Origin: Shewanella psychrotolerans
GTDB taxonomy: Bacteria; Pseudomonadota; Gammaproteobacteria; Enterobacterales; Shewanellaceae
Assembly (NCBI RefSeq): GCF_019457595.1
Contig: NZ_CP080419.1
Coordinates: forward strand, 1,612,001 to 1,676,000
Reading direction: 5' to 3'
Length of the DNA stretch: 64,000 bases
Made by a program: the position numbers and the translations under genes. The notes below the pieces were generated by a model. That model searched no databases. It saw only the letters and a program-made list of their open reading frames with translations, and had not been told where the DNA came from. Shown piece after piece: positions 1 to 9,318 of this stretch (the first letter of the stretch is position 1; each line of letters starts with the position of its first letter).

Positions 1-2383
1 TTGTGGGTGATTGGATATAGAAAATCATTCCGGGATATCGATTTAAAGGTAGATAGCCGGTTCCGACCATATAGCCAAGTTGTCTTTTTGTTCTTAGTTC
101 ATGAAAGAAGGTTGAAGACATTGTGTGGTTTAACAGGCTAAATAGAGCCATATTGAGCGGTGACGCTTCAGACGATTGATAGTAGACGATAATGCTACTG
201 TCTTGGTGTGCGACAGGCACCTCTCGAATCAAGGTACCTACGTTATCTAAGTTAACAAGCTCACGTTCAGACTCACCACTTGGTGACGACACAAGCGATA
301 GAATATGGTCTAGACGCTTGCCGAGTGACTGAGCTTCTTTCGTTAGCCAGTCACCGTAAACTAAACCTTCTAGATGAATTTTCTCATAAAAATGACGTAC
401 GTGGTCATGTAGATCATCTAAGGTTAAGTTTTCTAGCTCTTCAGCCATTCTTAACGGTTCGTAGCTGCGTTTTTGCAATGTCACCGTCAGGCTGGTGAAT
501 AGCTGCGATATTGGTTTAGCACGACTTTGGTTATACCAGTTACGTAGGATCTGGCGTTTTATTAACTTAAAGCGACTTTGGGTAAAATTACGCTCTCGAG
601 CCTTGCTTATTAATAGTGAGAGTAGTGCTTCCTGCTTCCCTGTAAAACCTGTGAGATGAAGGGTAATGCCACCTTGATGGGGGTAGATGTTGTAACTTAG
701 CCCCGCGACTTCTGCAGGGTAAGTGTATTCGGTCAGATAATCCAATAACATTTCTACATATAAGCGAGTTAACGTCGCGTGCCGAGGAGTCGATGCGGCT
801 TGCTCTGAGTCCAAGGAAAGATACATGTGTCCTTTAGGGACGTTAAATTCATCATCTTTTCGGTGCCAAATACGGTAACCCGTTTCTTGAGATACTATGA
901 TTGGTACCTTGTGCTTGCTCTTGTCTGTTCTGGCAACAGAATCTTCAATAATAAACGGATTTGGTTCAGGTAAGGTGAGCTCGCTACGGATTTTAGGAGC
1001 AGACCAAGCAGCTAAGCGCTCACTTGCTATCGGTTTTACTTGATAGGGCGAATGATACCAAGCAGCCTGTTTATCAGTTTCTAAATTAGGCGATATTAGC
1101 TGGATACGCATATTTTCTGGCGTCATCAGCTCTAATAGTGTCATCGTTTGGGGGATGTCGAGACCATCCATTCGATAGTCACCGTATACCAGATCCTCTA
1201 CATCATAGTGATGCATATTAATGCTGAGATGACTGGCTAAATCTAGCGGTTTAATTTGCTCTTGATATTTAAACGCTAACTTCAATAAGTTAGCTCTTTC
1301 TTTATAACGCCATTGCTCAAGTCCATAATGCTTTATGAGTTCTAGGTATTCAAATGCTGCTTTAACGACATCATCTAATTGTGCTAATCCTTTATCGGTT
1401 AACTGGATGCTGATGTTGTAGTCTTTAAAGTTATATCCATTAACTCCACCACCTGCTGAAAGGTTGCTGGCTAACTCCTGATTTTTCAAATAGCTCAGTA
1501 AGCTGCCTTTACCTTCATAGCCCAATAGATGACTAATAAATGTTAGCGGTTTGCGTTTATAAAAGTGATCAATTGCTGGCAGGGAAAAGGTAATTGCCAC
1601 TCTGCGCTGCTCTTTGAGCGGGACGATATTAATCTGTTGTTGGAGTTGTTCTGCTTTATAAATTGGCGTATCAGGGTATTGCTTTTGCAACTTAGTGTTT
1701 TTTATTGCAGCGAAATAGTGTTGTGCGAGTTGCGCGAGCTTATCGAGTGTTAATGGCGCAACTAAACAGAGGGTCATTAAATTTGCGCTGTAATGGCTTT
1801 GATAAAACTCGAGCAATTCCTGTCGTAAATCTTGTTCGCTACCCGATAATGTCTCTAGGTTGCCAACAGAAAACTTGGAGAAAGGATGCTTTTGATTGAC
1901 TGTTTCTTTTTGAACTTGATAAGTACGGCGAATATCATCTTTCAGTTTTAGACTAAATTCAGACTCAATCGCATGACGTTCTCTATCGACTAAGGTTAAA
2001 TCAAAGCAAGGTGCGATAAAAAACTGACTGAAACGATCCAGTGACTCTTCAAATACTTCGCTATCGATAGAGAAGAAAAAGTTGGTTTGTTCAGTGCCGG
2101 TCCAGGCGTTATTACTGCCGCCGTGTTGATTAATAAAGGCATGATATTCACCAGATTGTGGATACTTTTCAGTGCCTAAAAACAACATGTGCTCAAGAAA
2201 GTGAGCCATACCTGGTCGGGCAACGGGATCGTCAAAATGACCAACATTAACAGCCATAGATGCTGCCGCCTGAGTGGCTTGCAGATCTTCCACCAAAAGT
2301 ACTCTTAGATCATTGCCAAGCTGCAAATATCGATATTGGCGATGGTCGTTGGGACTCTTGGTAATTTGCGTCGTTGTTGGCAA
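1..2383 (-). CDS. M16 (insulinase/pitrilysin-like) zinc metallopeptidase, C-terminus outside window
   Basis: The reverse strand is open from a TTG at 2383 to the left edge, about 794 codons, so the 3' end is missing. The N-terminal domain holds the inverted zinc motif HxxEH (HFLEH, about residue 70). Further on it reads RNWYNQSRAKP and QLGYMVGTGY, which are typical of the pitrilysin/insulysin family of about 900-950 residues. These enzymes degrade peptides and small proteins in a closed chamber. The TTG start is chosen because GGAG lies 7 nt upstream and no ATG precedes the conserved region; the next upstream in-frame stop is a TAG about 20 codons earlier. No signal peptide is visible, so it may be cytosolic, unlike periplasmic E. 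coli PtrA. It is divergent from sixA. Confidence 0.9.
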   Translation of the reverse strand, partial: MPTTTQITKSPNDHRQYRYLQLGNDLRVLLVEDLQATQAAASMAVNVGHFDDPVARPGMAHFLEHMLFLGTEKYPQSGEYHAFINQHGGSNNAWTGTEQTNFFFSIDSEVFEESLDRFSQFFIAPCFDLTLVDRERHAIESEFSLKLKDDIRRTYQVQKETVNQKHPFSKFSVGNLETLSGSEQDLRQELLEFYQSHYSANLMTLCLVAPLTLDKLAQLAQHYFAAIKNTKLQKQYPDTPIYKAEQLQQQINIVPLKEQRRVAITFSLPAIDHFYKRKPLTFISHLLGYEGKGSLLSYLKNQELASNLSAGGGVNGYNFKDYNISIQLTDKGLAQLDDVVKAAFEYLELIKHYGLEQWRYKERANLLKLAFKYQEQIKPLDLASHLSINMHHYDVEDLVYGDYRMDGLDIPQTMTLLELMTPENMRIQLISPNLETDKQAAWYHSPYQVKPIASERLAAWSAPKIRSELTLPEPNPFIIEDSVARTDKSKHKVPIIVSQETGYRIWHRKDDEFNVPKGHMYLSLDSEQAASTPRHATLTRLYVEMLLDYLTEYTYPAEVAGLSYNIYPHQGGITLHLTGFTGKQEALLSLLISKARERNFTQSRFKLIKRQILRNWYNQSRAKPISQLFTSLTVTLQKRSYEPLRMAEELENLTLDDLHDHVRHFYEKIHLEGLVYGDWLTKEAQSLGKRLDHILSLVSSPSGESERELVNLDNVGTLIREVPVAHQDSSIIVYYQSSEASPLNMALFSLLNHTMSSTFFHELRTKRQLGYMVGTGYLPLNRYPGMIFYIQSPT

Positions 2384-2597
2384 TTGGTAGCTCCATCCAT
2401 ATGAAGAAATAAGCGGGAGAAATTTTACTGACTAAAAAGCTAATTAAAACAGTAAGCCTACATATTGGGCTTGAAAATGGACTTTAGCAAATATCTTATC
2501 GTCTATTCGACTAATTATTAACTGAATTTGGGTTTGTTGCACACTAGTTTAGGGCTACAATTGCAAGGAAGAACAAAAATTCATAGCGAGAAGTAGT

Positions 2598-3068
2598 ATG
2601 CAGCTATTTTTGATGCGACACGGTGAAGCTGGCTACAATGCACATTCTGATAGAGAACGTGTTTTGACCGAAGTAGGTCGTTACCAAACAGAGTTGATGA
2701 GTAATTGGTTAGCCCGAAGTATTACTGATTTTGACTTAGTGCTTGTCAGTCCTTATTTACGTGCGCAGCAAACATGGCAAGAGGTGAGTCGACACTTTCC
2801 AGAGCCACGAAAGTGGCTAGTGCTTGATGACCTCGTCCCGTCAGCCGAGCCAACGAGGGCTGTCGATCTCCTATTGGCTTATGCTGAGCAATATAAAGCC
2901 GATAAGCTGTTGGTTATTTCACACATGCCGTTATTAGGTTATATGGTCAGTGATTTGGTCGCAGGTATCGAGCCTCCCTTATTTGCAACCTCAGGAATTA
3001 CATTGATTGATAAACATGGCGAAAGTGCGTCAATGTGCTGGCAACATACTCCACATACGGTAAGTTAG
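2598..3068 (+). CDS. sixA: Phosphohistidine phosphatase SixA
   Basis: This 156-residue protein belongs to the histidine phosphatase superfamily. The phospho-acceptor motif RHG is at residues 7-9 (MQLFLMRHGEAG), and a second catalytic His sits in VISHMPLLGY near residue 108. In E. coli SixA dephosphorylates phosphohistidine in signalling and PTS proteins such as NPr. The length matches E. coli SixA (161 residues). It starts at ATG shortly after a GAGAAG-type ribosome site. Its position beside smrB, prmB and aroC is the same neighbourhood as in enterics. A strong terminator follows, shared with convergent smrB. Confidence 0.92.
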   Translation: MQLFLMRHGEAGYNAHSDRERVLTEVGRYQTELMSNWLARSITDFDLVLVSPYLRAQQTWQEVSRHFPEPRKWLVLDDLVPSAEPTRAVDLLLAYAEQYKADKLLVISHMPLLGYMVSDLVAGIEPPLFATSGITLIDKHGESASMCWQHTPHTVS

Positions 3069-3091
3069 TCATCGCTAGCGGTCAATAACAG

Positions 3092-3117
3092 AAAGGACGC
3101 ATCATGCGTCCTTTTTT
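3092..3117. terminator. Bidirectional rho-independent terminator, sixA/smrB
   Basis: The stem AAAGGACGCA/TGCGTCCTTT has a 3-nt loop and a run of T, lying between the convergent ends of sixA and smrB. Confidence 0.85.
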
Positions 3118-3130
3118 CGTCACTAAGAGA

Positions 3131-3658
3131 TCAGTCCCATTCAGGACTATCGCCAATATCGATCAGAACTAACAGGGCAGCATCGCCGCCCCATTCTTTA
3201 GGGGCTTTATGAAACGCCTTTACATGAGGGTGTTGAGCGAGCCACATTGGAATATTTTGTTTCAGTATGCCACTGCCGTGACCATGCATTACGCAGCAAC
3301 AAGCACTATGTTGCTTAATACATGCTTGGATTAAAGCTGCAAGTTCGAGTTTAGCCTCGCTTTGCCGCATGCCATGCAGATCCAATAACAAATCAGGTTG
3401 GTAATCACCACGACGAAGCCGCTTCACCTCGAAGCTATCGACATCTTCCCTTGACCAGCGCATCGCGCCCTCTAGCGGCAGGTGAGGTTGATAGGTATCG
3501 GAAAAATAGCTATCGGCATGAAGTTGTGTGGTTTTAACGTCAAGTTCACGTTTCTGTTTTTTGGGCGCATTAAAGTGACGCTTATCTTGTGTCAGCGGCT
3601 TTATGCCCTGGGTTAGCGCAGAAAAAAGTGCCAGCCCTTCATCTTTTTCTTTATTCAT
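3131..3658 (-). CDS. smrB: SmrB, ribosome-collision endonuclease (Smr domain)
   Basis: This 175-residue protein has a C-terminal Smr domain with the signature DLHG (residues 93-96) and HGHGSG (125-130). The N-terminal ~80 residues are a basic extension. E. coli SmrB (formerly YfcN) cleaves mRNA between collided ribosomes. It is divergent from prmB with about 80 nt between them, as in E. coli, which supports the name. Start ATG at 3658. Confidence 0.92.
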   Translation of the reverse strand: MNKEKDEGLALFSALTQGIKPLTQDKRHFNAPKKQKRELDVKTTQLHADSYFSDTYQPHLPLEGAMRWSREDVDSFEVKRLRRGDYQPDLLLDLHGMRQSEAKLELAALIQACIKQHSACCCVMHGHGSGILKQNIPMWLAQHPHVKAFHKAPKEWGGDAALLVLIDIGDSPEWD

Positions 3659-3737
3659 GGTGCTATTTTAGTGAATCCGATGCCATATGAATAGAGTTCA
3701 GTTACAATGAGGCGGAACTATCTAGTTGGAGCAAGTT

Positions 3738-4682
3738 TTGGATAAGATTTTTGTTGATGAAGCCGTGACCGAATTACGCACGATCGGCGATATGTTACGT
3801 TGGGCTGTAAGCCGTTTTAATGATGCGAATGTTTACTATGGACATGGCACCGATAACGCATGGGATGAAGCTATTGCTCTAGTATTTCACGCTCTGCATC
3901 TTCCTGAAGAGATTGGTCAGCAGGTGATACATGCAAACCTTACGAGCAGCGAGAAGCATAAAATCGTTGAGTTAATCATTCGTCGTGTACGTGAGCGCTT
4001 GCCAGTGCCTTATCTTACGAATAAAGCTTACTTTGCAGGGCTTGAGTTTTACGTTGATGAACGTGTGTTAGTGCCTCGCTCGCCAATTGCCGAGATGATC
4101 GCTAATCGTTTTAGCCCTTGGTTATACAACAAGCCTGTTAACCGTATCTTAGATCTGTGTACGGGGAGTGGTTGCATCGCCATAGCCTGTGCTTATGAGT
4201 TTGAAAATGCCGAGGTTGATGCGCTAGATCTTAGTACTGATGCGTTAGATGTTGCCCAGATCAATATCGAGACACTCGGGGTGATGGATAGAGTCTTCCC
4301 GATTGAGTCTGATCTCTTTAGTGCCATTCCTAAAGCGCCTCAGTACGACCTAATTGTGTCAAACCCACCTTATGTTGATGCAGAAGATATCGGCGACATG
4401 CCTGATGAGTATCACCATGAGCCAGAGCTCGGTTTAGCTTCTGGTCGTGATGGCCTCGATCTGACTAAGCGTATTTTGGCTAATGCGGCCGATTACCTTA
4501 CAGAAGATGGTCTGTTAGTGGTTGAGGTGGGCAATTCAATGGTGCATCTGATTGAACAATTCCCAGAAGTGCCGTTTACTTGGGTGAGCTTTGAAAATGG
4601 TGGTGATGGTGTGTTTGTATTAACCCACGATCAGCTAGTTGAAAATGAATCACTTTTCGCTATCTACAAAGATAGTGAATAA
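3738..4682 (+). CDS. prmB: 50S ribosomal protein L3 N5-glutamine methyltransferase PrmB
   Basis: PrmB methylates a glutamine of ribosomal protein L3 using SAM. Motif I reads [12 protein letters not shown] and the substrate amide-binding motif is NPPY ([13 protein letters not shown]). I place the start at TTG 3738, giving [10 protein letters not shown] and 314 residues, because GGAG at 3728-3731 lies 6 nt upstream. A TTG at 3726 is also in frame, but its own codons overlap that Shine-Dalgarno sequence. aroC follows about 110 nt downstream, as in enterics. Confidence 0.93.
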   Translation: MDKIFVDEAVTELRTIGDMLRWAVSRFNDANVYYGHGTDNAWDEAIALVFHALHLPEEIGQQVIHANLTSSEKHKIVELIIRRVRERLPVPYLTNKAYFAGLEFYVDERVLVPRSPIAEMIANRFSPWLYNKPVNRILDLCTGSGCIAIACAYEFENAEVDALDLSTDALDVAQINIETLGVMDRVFPIESDLFSAIPKAPQYDLIVSNPPYVDAEDIGDMPDEYHHEPELGLASGRDGLDLTKRILANAADYLTEDGLLVVEVGNSMVHLIEQFPEVPFTWVSFENGGDGVFVLTHDQLVENESLFAIYKDSE

Positions 4683-4794
4683 TAGACCTGACTTGCTATC
4701 GCTTACGAATGAGTAAGCTGATTTAGGAATATATACCAGATAGAAATTGAGCTATGCTCGAAAGCGTCTACTAATAACGAGGTGAATGAAGCTG

Positions 4795-5889
4795 ATGTCG
4801 GGAAACAGTATTGGTCAAAATTTTGTGGTTACCACATTTGGCGAAAGCCATGGCAAAGCATTAGGCTGTATTATTGATGGTTGTCCTCCTGGGCTTGAAC
4901 TGTCTGAAGCCGATATGCAAGATGATCTTGACCGTCGTCGTCCTGGAACCTCTCGTTATACCACCGCAAGACGTGAAGCAGATGAAGTGCAAATTCTATC
5001 TGGTGTTTTTGAAGGTAAAACTACAGGCACATCAATTGGGTTGGTGATTCAAAATACCGATCAACGTAGTCAAGATTACTCCAATATTAAAGATCAGTTC
5101 AGACCGGGACATGCCGATTACACTTACCAACAAAAGTATGGTCTGCGTGATTACCGTGGTGGCGGTCGTTCGTCTGCTCGTGAAACTGCGATGCGTGTTG
5201 CGGCGGGAGCTGTAGCTAAAAAATATTTAAAACAGGTACATGGCATCGAAATCAACGGTTATCTTTCTGAGCTGGGTCCTATCGTCGCAGAGAAGGTCGA
5301 CTTGACTCAGGTTGAGCAAAATGCGTTCTTTTTCCCCGATGTCGATAAGCTCGATGCGCTTGATGAATATATGCGTGATTTGAAAAAGAGCGGTGATTCT
5401 ATCGGTGCTAAAGTTTCAGTCATCGCAACCAATGTTCCTGTTGGTCTGGGTGAACCAGTATTTGATCGACTCGATGCCGACATCGCCCATGCATTAATGG
5501 GGATCAATGCGGTTAAAGGCGTTGAGATCGGTGATGGCTTCGAGGTGGTTAACCAAAAAGGCTCTGAGCACAGAGATTTAATGTCTCCAGAAGGTTTTGC
5601 GTCCAACCATGCGGGTGGAATCTTAGGTGGGATCTCTTCTGGTCAGCCGATTATTGCCCACATAGCAATGAAACCAACATCGAGTATTAGCGTTCCGGGT
5701 GAAAGCATGACAGTGCACGGCGATGTGTCAGAGGTGGTAACGAAAGGACGTCATGATCCTTGTGTCGGCATTCGAGCTGTGCCCATTGCTGAGGCTATGC
5801 TCGCCATCGTGTTGATGGATCATCTGTTAAGGCATAGAGCACAAAATAGCGATGTAAACAGTATTACCCCAGTTATCGGAATGCGATAA
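4795..5889 (+). CDS. aroC: Chorismate synthase
   Basis: This enzyme converts 5-enolpyruvylshikimate-3-phosphate to chorismate with reduced FMN, the last common step of aromatic biosynthesis. The family signatures GESHG near the N-terminus, RPGHADYTY and [20 protein letters not shown] are intact. I choose ATG 4795 ([10 protein letters not shown], 364 residues) because the ribosome site GAGGTGA at 4779-4785 would leave no spacing for the in-frame ATG at 4786, and MSGNSIGQ is the usual family start. Downstream 5905-5932 holds a GGCAC/GTGCC hairpin followed by T-rich sequence, a likely terminator. Confidence 0.96.
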   Translation: MSGNSIGQNFVVTTFGESHGKALGCIIDGCPPGLELSEADMQDDLDRRRPGTSRYTTARREADEVQILSGVFEGKTTGTSIGLVIQNTDQRSQDYSNIKDQFRPGHADYTYQQKYGLRDYRGGGRSSARETAMRVAAGAVAKKYLKQVHGIEINGYLSELGPIVAEKVDLTQVEQNAFFFPDVDKLDALDEYMRDLKKSGDSIGAKVSVIATNVPVGLGEPVFDRLDADIAHALMGINAVKGVEIGDGFEVVNQKGSEHRDLMSPEGFASNHAGGILGGISSGQPIIAHIAMKPTSSISVPGESMTVHGDVSEVVTKGRHDPCVGIRAVPIAEAMLAIVLMDHLLRHRAQNSDVNSITPVIGMR

Positions 5890-5904
5890 CCCAAAATGAC
5901 AACA

Positions 5905-5934
5905 TAAGAGGGCACATTTCAGTGCCTTCTTTCG
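5905..5934 (+). terminator. Probable terminator after aroC
   Basis: A GGGCAC/GTGCC stem with flanking AAGA/TCTT complementarity is followed by TTCTTTCG. The T-run is weak. Confidence 0.5.
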
Positions 5935-5974
5935 TTGAACCTATTGTTATTTTTCAGAGACTAAGCCGTACATC

Positions 5975-7147
5975 ATGCCCAATGCAGATTCACCACATCA
6001 ACTCGGTTGGATTAGCGCTTGCTACTTCTTCTTTTTTGCCATTCTCGGTGTTTTAGTTCCCTATTTAGGCGTATTTTTTGAGCATCGTGGTTTTGATGCA
6101 CAAGAGATAGGTTTTTTACTGGCAATTTTAATGGCGACACGGATTATTGCGCCAAATATCTGGGCGATGGTCGCCGACAAAACCGGAATGCGAGGTCAGC
6201 TGGTTAAGTTTGGCGCTGCGTGTTCTGCGGTGGCATTTTTAAGTTTTTTCTATCACGGTGGATTTCTCTATCTTGCGATGAGCCTGAGTATCTATACCTT
6301 TTTTTGGAATGCGATATTGGCACAGTTAGAGGTGATCACTTTAGAAAGCCTCGGCGATAATACCGGAGGCTATGGTCGTATTAGAAGTTTTGGTAGTCTT
6401 GGTTATCTTATTTTTGTGGTTGCGGTTGGTTTTGGTATAAGCCAATTTGGCACCGAAATTTTGCCCTTTGTCGGTTTAGGCCTATTTCTAGGTTTGCTGG
6501 GGTGTTCGCTCTCTTTACCCAACACGCGAGTCGTTGTTGACCGCACCATCGCCACTGAACCACTTAAAATCGATAAAGGGATATTTTGGTTTTTGGTCTC
6601 TGCACTTTTATTGCAAATGAGTGCCGGCCCTTTCTATGGATTTTTCGTACTTTATCTCAAGCAAGTGGGTTATAGCGAATCTGCAGCGGGTGTTTTTGTT
6701 GCATTAGGTGTGCTAGCCGAGATTATCATGTTTATGTTTGCGCCCCGGCTGATGGGGCGTTATGGCGTTAAAACCTTGTTGATAGTGAGTATTGGCTTTA
6801 CCGCTGTGCGCTGGCTATTAATGGCGTTTGGTGCCCAATATCTTGTTTTACTCAGTATTAGCCAACTACTGCATGCTTTTACTTTTGGTCTAGTACATGC
6901 CGCATCGATTCAGTTTGTGCATCAACGATTTGATATTCGCCATAGAAGTAAAGGTCAGGCCTTATACGCGAGTTTAAGTTTTGGGGTTGGTGGTGCGCTT
7001 GGCACTTGGTTATGTGGATATATTTGGGGTGATGGTTCTAGTGCTTGGCTGAGCTGGGCCGTTGCTGGGGCGTGTGCTGGTTTGTCTATGATAGCGGTAA
7101 TATTGATCCCCAAGCGTCAGCCAGCTGAAGATAAAGCACTCAGCTAA
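5975..7147 (+). CDS. MFS transporter, HcaT/nucleoside-symporter-like (MFS_1_like)
   Basis: A 390-residue polytopic inner-membrane protein with about 12 hydrophobic segments. The start MPNADSPHQLGWISACYFFFF leads directly into TM1. The motif RSFGSLGYL and overall pattern resemble the phenylpropionate permease/nucleoside:H+ symporter branch of the major facilitator superfamily. The substrate cannot be deduced from sequence. It is the first gene of a same-strand run (gap 48 nt to the next gene) and occupies the place where E. coli has mepA/yfcA/epmC between aroC and yfcL. Confidence 0.8.
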   Translation: MPNADSPHQLGWISACYFFFFAILGVLVPYLGVFFEHRGFDAQEIGFLLAILMATRIIAPNIWAMVADKTGMRGQLVKFGAACSAVAFLSFFYHGGFLYLAMSLSIYTFFWNAILAQLEVITLESLGDNTGGYGRIRSFGSLGYLIFVVAVGFGISQFGTEILPFVGLGLFLGLLGCSLSLPNTRVVVDRTIATEPLKIDKGIFWFLVSALLLQMSAGPFYGFFVLYLKQVGYSESAAGVFVALGVLAEIIMFMFAPRLMGRYGVKTLLIVSIGFTAVRWLLMAFGAQYLVLLSISQLLHAFTFGLVHAASIQFVHQRFDIRHRSKGQALYASLSFGVGGALGTWLCGYIWGDGSSAWLSWAVAGACAGLSMIAVILIPKRQPAEDKALS

Positions 7148-7195
7148 TGGTAATAGTCACTCAGCATTAGTTCGCTAAAGAGATAAGGAATAGCA

Positions 7196-8326
7196 GTGAA
7201 AAGTAGATTTCGTTTGGGTCTCATCATTAACCCGCTTGCGGGCCTTGGTGGTAGTGTTGGCCTCAAAGGAAGTGATGGTGTTGCCAGCGAAGCCCTCGCT
7301 CGAGGCGCTGAGCCTAAGTCTCATTTACGCATGGCGCAGGCATTAGAGGTTATCTTACCTTATAAAGATAAAATTGAAATCTTTACGGCATCAGGTGCCA
7401 TGGGGGAAGAGTTAGCCAAGCAGATGGGTTTTTCTACCCAGGTTGTTTATCAAGTGGGCAATGAAACCGTAGCACAAGATACAAGCAATGCTGCTAAAGC
7501 ATTGCAAGAGGTTGGTTTAGATTTACTCCTGTTTGCTGGTGGTGATGGGACGGCTCGGGATCTGTTTGCGGTTGTAGATGAGTCTCTGCCCGTGCTTGGC
7601 GTACCTGCTGGGGTTAAAATTCATTCTGGTGTCTATGGTATCACGCCTCATGCCTCTGGCATGGTGATTAAGCTTCTACTCGATGGTGAACTGGTAAGCT
7701 TAATGTCTGCCGATGTGATGGATATCGATGAAGCCGCATTTCGTCAAGGGACAGTTAGAGCTCGTCGGTTTGGTGAAATGTTAGTGCCAGCAGAACCTCG
7801 TTATATCCAAGCGGTAAAAATGGGCGGAAAAGAGGTCGACGAGTTAGTGCTAAGCGATATTGCTGCCGAAGCGATTGAACAGATGGAAGATGAACTCTGT
7901 ATCATGGGATCGGGCAGTACAGTCGCTGCTGTAATGGCTGAACTGGGTTTAGACAACACACTTTTAGGCGTCGATCTTATAGAGCAACAAGCCTTGATAG
8001 CGAGTGATCTTAGTGCATCAGAGCTGCGCGAACTCACCCAAAACCGCCCATGTAAACTGGTTATTACTCTAATAGGTGGCCAAGGGCATATTTTGGGGCG
8101 AGGCAATCAGCAGCTATCGCCGGCGCTCATTCGTCATGTGGGGAAAGAAAATATTATTATCTTAGCCACAAAAACTAAGCTAAAAGCACTTGAAGGACGG
8201 CCATTAATTGTAGATAGTGGCGACCCAGAACTCGACAGCGAACTCTGTGGCTATTATAAAGTCGTTACGGGTTACCATGACTATGTGATGTATCAGGTTG
8301 CAAACCCTGATCTTATGGCATCATAA
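7196..8326 (+). CDS. ATP-NAD kinase family protein (COG3199-type)
   Basis: A 376-residue protein with the diacylglycerol/NAD-kinase fold signature GGDGTARD (about residues 119-126) and an N-terminal INPLAGLGGSVGLKGSD stretch typical of this uncharacterised NAD-kinase-like family, which is longer than canonical NadK. By family it should phosphorylate NAD or a related substrate, but the true substrate is unknown. The start is GTG 7196 with AAGGA 9-10 nt upstream. It is 38 nt before yfcL, so the two are probably cotranscribed. Confidence 0.75.
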   Translation: MKSRFRLGLIINPLAGLGGSVGLKGSDGVASEALARGAEPKSHLRMAQALEVILPYKDKIEIFTASGAMGEELAKQMGFSTQVVYQVGNETVAQDTSNAAKALQEVGLDLLLFAGGDGTARDLFAVVDESLPVLGVPAGVKIHSGVYGITPHASGMVIKLLLDGELVSLMSADVMDIDEAAFRQGTVRARRFGEMLVPAEPRYIQAVKMGGKEVDELVLSDIAAEAIEQMEDELCIMGSGSTVAAVMAELGLDNTLLGVDLIEQQALIASDLSASELRELTQNRPCKLVITLIGGQGHILGRGNQQLSPALIRHVGKENIIILATKTKLKALEGRPLIVDSGDPELDSELCGYYKVVTGYHDYVMYQVANPDLMAS

Positions 8327-8364
8327 GTTAATTTGGATAAAGCATTTTATAGATTGGAGAGACC

Positions 8365-8646
8365 ATGTTAGAGCAGTACGAACAAGCATTAGATGAGTGG
8401 ATTGCAACGAAAGTCGCGCAGGGAGATGATGACCAACTTTTTGCTAGCGGCTATTTGCAAGGCCATTTTGCCGTCGTGTTGTCGCAACTTGAAGTTGAAG
8501 ATGAGCAAGGTTGCGAGGCTCTAGCCGATAGGATGCAACTGTGTCTCGCGACGGCTAAAACTGAGCTAGCGCCAAATGATTTTGTGTTAGTACAAGATGC
8601 GTGGGATGAATTAAGTGAGAAAATTAACGCTTTGGTTGCAGCTTAA
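8365..8646 (+). CDS. yfcL: YfcL family protein
   Basis: A 93-residue acidic protein starting MLEQYEQALDEWI after a GGAGAG ribosome site. It matches the YfcL family by length, acidic helical character and location near mnmC-fabB, as in E. coli. Function is unknown. The next gene begins 2 nt after its stop, indicating translational coupling. Confidence 0.75.
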   Translation: MLEQYEQALDEWIATKVAQGDDDQLFASGYLQGHFAVVLSQLEVEDEQGCEALADRMQLCLATAKTELAPNDFVLVQDAWDELSEKINALVAA

Positions 8647-8648
8647 CG

Positions 8649-9179
8649 ATGAGCGATGCTTCTTTAGTTAAGATTGGTTTACTGAATCCCAAGAGTCCTA
8701 CTAATGTTGGCGGCGTGATGCGCGCAGCGGGTTGCTATCAGGCCGATGAAGTACGCTACACCGGCAAGCGTTACGCGTTAGCGGCAAAAAATCGCGGTGA
8801 GCAATATAATACCGATACTAAACGAGCAAGCTTGAATATTCCCTTGGTTGCCGTTGATAGCTTGCTAGATGGGCTAGATGATGACACTCAGGTGGTTTGC
8901 GTTGACCTTGTCGAAGGGGCGATCCCACTGCCGCAGTTTCATCATCCCAAAAAAGCGATATACCTGTTTGGCCCAGAAGATGGCACTTTAGATCAGGCGC
9001 TAATAGATAGCGCCGATGCGGTTGTCTATGTGCCTACCGTAGGTTGTATGAATTTGGCCTCTTCGGTAAATGTGTTGCTTTACGATAGGCTTGCAAAAGG
9101 CGAGCACTCGGGCAGTGATGAGTTGATCAAGCAAAGCCGTGATACCAATAATCGTGTTAGAGTAAAACGGCCCAGATAA
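8649..9179 (+). CDS. SpoU/TrmH-family RNA methyltransferase
   Basis: A 176-residue SPOUT-class enzyme expected to 2'-O-methylate RNA. Motif 1 is NPKSPTNVGGVMRAAGC near residue 14, motif 2 is LFGPEDGTLDQAL, and motif 3 is PTVGCMNLASSVNVLLYDR, the knot that binds SAM. It lacks an extra RNA-binding domain, so it is close to the minimal fold. The RNA target cannot be assigned. It is the last gene of the run and ends at a strong terminator. Confidence 0.85.
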   Translation: MSDASLVKIGLLNPKSPTNVGGVMRAAGCYQADEVRYTGKRYALAAKNRGEQYNTDTKRASLNIPLVAVDSLLDGLDDDTQVVCVDLVEGAIPLPQFHHPKKAIYLFGPEDGTLDQALIDSADAVVYVPTVGCMNLASSVNVLLYDRLAKGEHSGSDELIKQSRDTNNRVRVKRPR

Positions 9180-9212
9180 ACGTTTTCCGTACTCTTCAAT
9201 TTCTCTTTTTAT

Positions 9213-9247
9213 AATAATGCCAGCGTCAATGCTGGCATTATTGTTTT
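9213..9247. terminator. Bidirectional terminator between the RNA methyltransferase and mnmC
   Basis: A perfect 12-bp stem AATAATGCCAGC/GCTGGCATTATT with a 6-nt loop and TTTT on the plus side, between convergent genes. Confidence 0.8.
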
Positions 9248-9261
9248 ATCAAGATAAAACA
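9242..9261. repeat. Short inverted repeat TGTTTTATC-aa-GATAAAACA
   Basis: Two 9-nt arms separated by 2 nt, directly abutting the terminator. The spacer is too short for a stable hairpin. It may extend termination on the minus strand for mnmC or be a protein site; nothing decides between these. Confidence 0.4.
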
Positions 9262-9282
9262 GGTATTAACTGCCCTAGTTTA

Positions 9283-9302
9283 TGCCAATCAGTATAATAA
9301 AG
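9283..9302 (+). repeat. Isolated end-like copy of the dispersed repeat
   Basis: It contains AATCAGTATAATAAA, identical over 15 nt to the left end of the full repeat at 17461. No further repeat sequence follows; the mnmC stop codon is 17 nt away. It could be a solo end left by deletion, or chance. Confidence 0.4.
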
Positions 9303-9318
9303 AATGATTTTGCTATTA

